Shown here in pieces: positions 63,266 through 64,000 of a stretch of 64,000 nucleotides of DNA. The notes under the pieces were generated by a model that did no database searches, was not told where the DNA came from, and worked only from the letters and a program-made list of their open reading frames with translations. The position numbers and the translations under genes are program-made. Position 1 is the first letter of the stretch. Each line of letters starts with the position of its first letter. Origin of the DNA: Agarophyton chilense (lineage: Eukaryota > Rhodophyta > Florideophyceae > Gracilariales > Gracilariaceae); contig JARGXX010000022.1 of NCBI GenBank assembly GCA_030374765.1, positions 1,178,001-1,242,000 of the forward strand, given 5' to 3'.

Positions 63266-64000
63266 TTTATCTCTTGGTTTGCTCACGCGGTTTCCTTTTG
63301 CCGAAACAACCCAAAATCATATAACACTGAGGGAACACCACCACTTTCTTCGAGCACGATCCACGTTCATTCCTTGAAACTTTGTAATGCAATCCACCAC
63401 CGCATTGAAAACTGCAGCACTATCGAAAAGTTTGTTAACGTTTTAACTTGCATGAATTTCAAAGCGGATGGCTTATACTTTCTGAAGCGCCGGGTCGAGA
63501 TCAAAATCAATGCAATGAATGACTGGTGGAAAACTGGAGAGCGGTTGAAGGTTAAACACACTGTCGCAACAGGAGGAAAGGTTCTCTGAAAACTTCGAAA
63601 TGATGCTATTGAGTACTTGCACCAAGGTGAGAAACATACCGGAATACTTGAGGCCTTGTTTGCAGTCATATGGAAACCTGATATCGCTGTTGTACTAGTG
63701 CGGCGGTTGTTCCAAACAGATGCCGAGCGAGGAAGTATGTATGTTGTCGAAAGGTACAACAACATACGATGCCAGTACCAAACTAGTATTAATGGTGATG
63801 TGTTGATCGATTGCATTCCTACTGCTCACATTCTACGGCATATAATGATTGTTCCAGACCTATTTGATTGCAGCAAATTGCATGGAAGTGGTTTCCGGAT
63901 TCTGGAGATGCTTAATACAATGGATGAGCAAGTACGGGCCAGATATTTCAAAGTTGCTTCGCACCGATATACGAGTTTTGCAGAAAGCTTTTTGACACGC
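63266..64000 (+). pseudogene. Unidentified ORF running off the right edge, one in-frame TGA
   Basis: One frame stays open from 63266 to the window end (245 codons) except for TGA at 63587-63589 between GGKVL and KLRNDAIEYL. Composition is that of a globular protein (INAMNDWWKTGERLKVKH, MYVVERYNNIRCQYQ, HGSGFRILEMLNTMDEQV). The start is not clear; the first in-frame ATG is at about 63452. No domain was recognised. It could be a host gene relic split by the inverted-repeat element or part of another mobile element. Confidence 0.45.

Overview
The window looks like nuclear DNA of a red alga, most likely a florideophyte of the Chondrus type. This is an inference from three things. Host genes are compact, have none or one short GT-AG intron, and sit 80-300 bp apart. 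The gene set fits a plastid-bearing eukaryote: topoisomerase VI subunit B, an AtpI/CGL160-like membrane protein, a thylakoid-type FKBP relic and a triose-phosphate-translocator-family carrier. The rest is decayed transposons. I see no bacterial operons, rRNA, CRISPR array or convincing tRNA gene.

Layout. Bases 1-10414 hold nested Ty3/gypsy chromoviruses: a minus-strand copy with a 444-bp LTR (6623-7066), abutting the 3' end of a plus-strand relative (chromodomain fragment, a long decayed antisense frame, polypurine tract, 443-bp LTR). Bases 11361-13630 hold a broken tyrosine recombinase and a second dead frame. A PIF/Harbinger transposase with one stop lies at 15787-16737. Bases 17265-22028 look like a dead host segment: a Pro/Met-rich frame, an FKBP with one stop, a full-length Pelota pseudogene converging on it, and an intact unknown ORF. 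Bases 23127-29760 are a plus-strand gypsy element, cut by a Tc1/mariner element (29762-31061) with IR/DR-type ends and a TA duplication.

Bases 32758-56816 form the live gene cluster: a NifU-like protein without CxxC, tRNA isopentenyltransferase, a HAUS1-like augmin subunit, a 69-residue COA3-like protein, RPA32, a C2H2 zinc-finger protein, TOP6B, an alpha/beta hydrolase, a multi-BRCT TopBP1-like protein, a GT90/CAP10 glycosyltransferase, an EIPR1-like WD40 protein, a TPT-family carrier and the AtpI/CGL160-like protein. Several act in DNA replication, repair and division (RPA32, BRCT protein, TOP6B, HAUS1-like). The RPA32 and BRCT genes carry perfect E2F-type sites at matching distances upstream of their start codons, which suggests shared S-phase control.

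Bases 56871-63241 are a 6.4-kb element with about 520-bp terminal inverted repeats. It begins 54 bp before the start codon of the AtpI/CGL160-like gene and contains a 444-bp solo LTR and a decayed gag-like frame. An unidentified open frame with one stop runs off the right edge.
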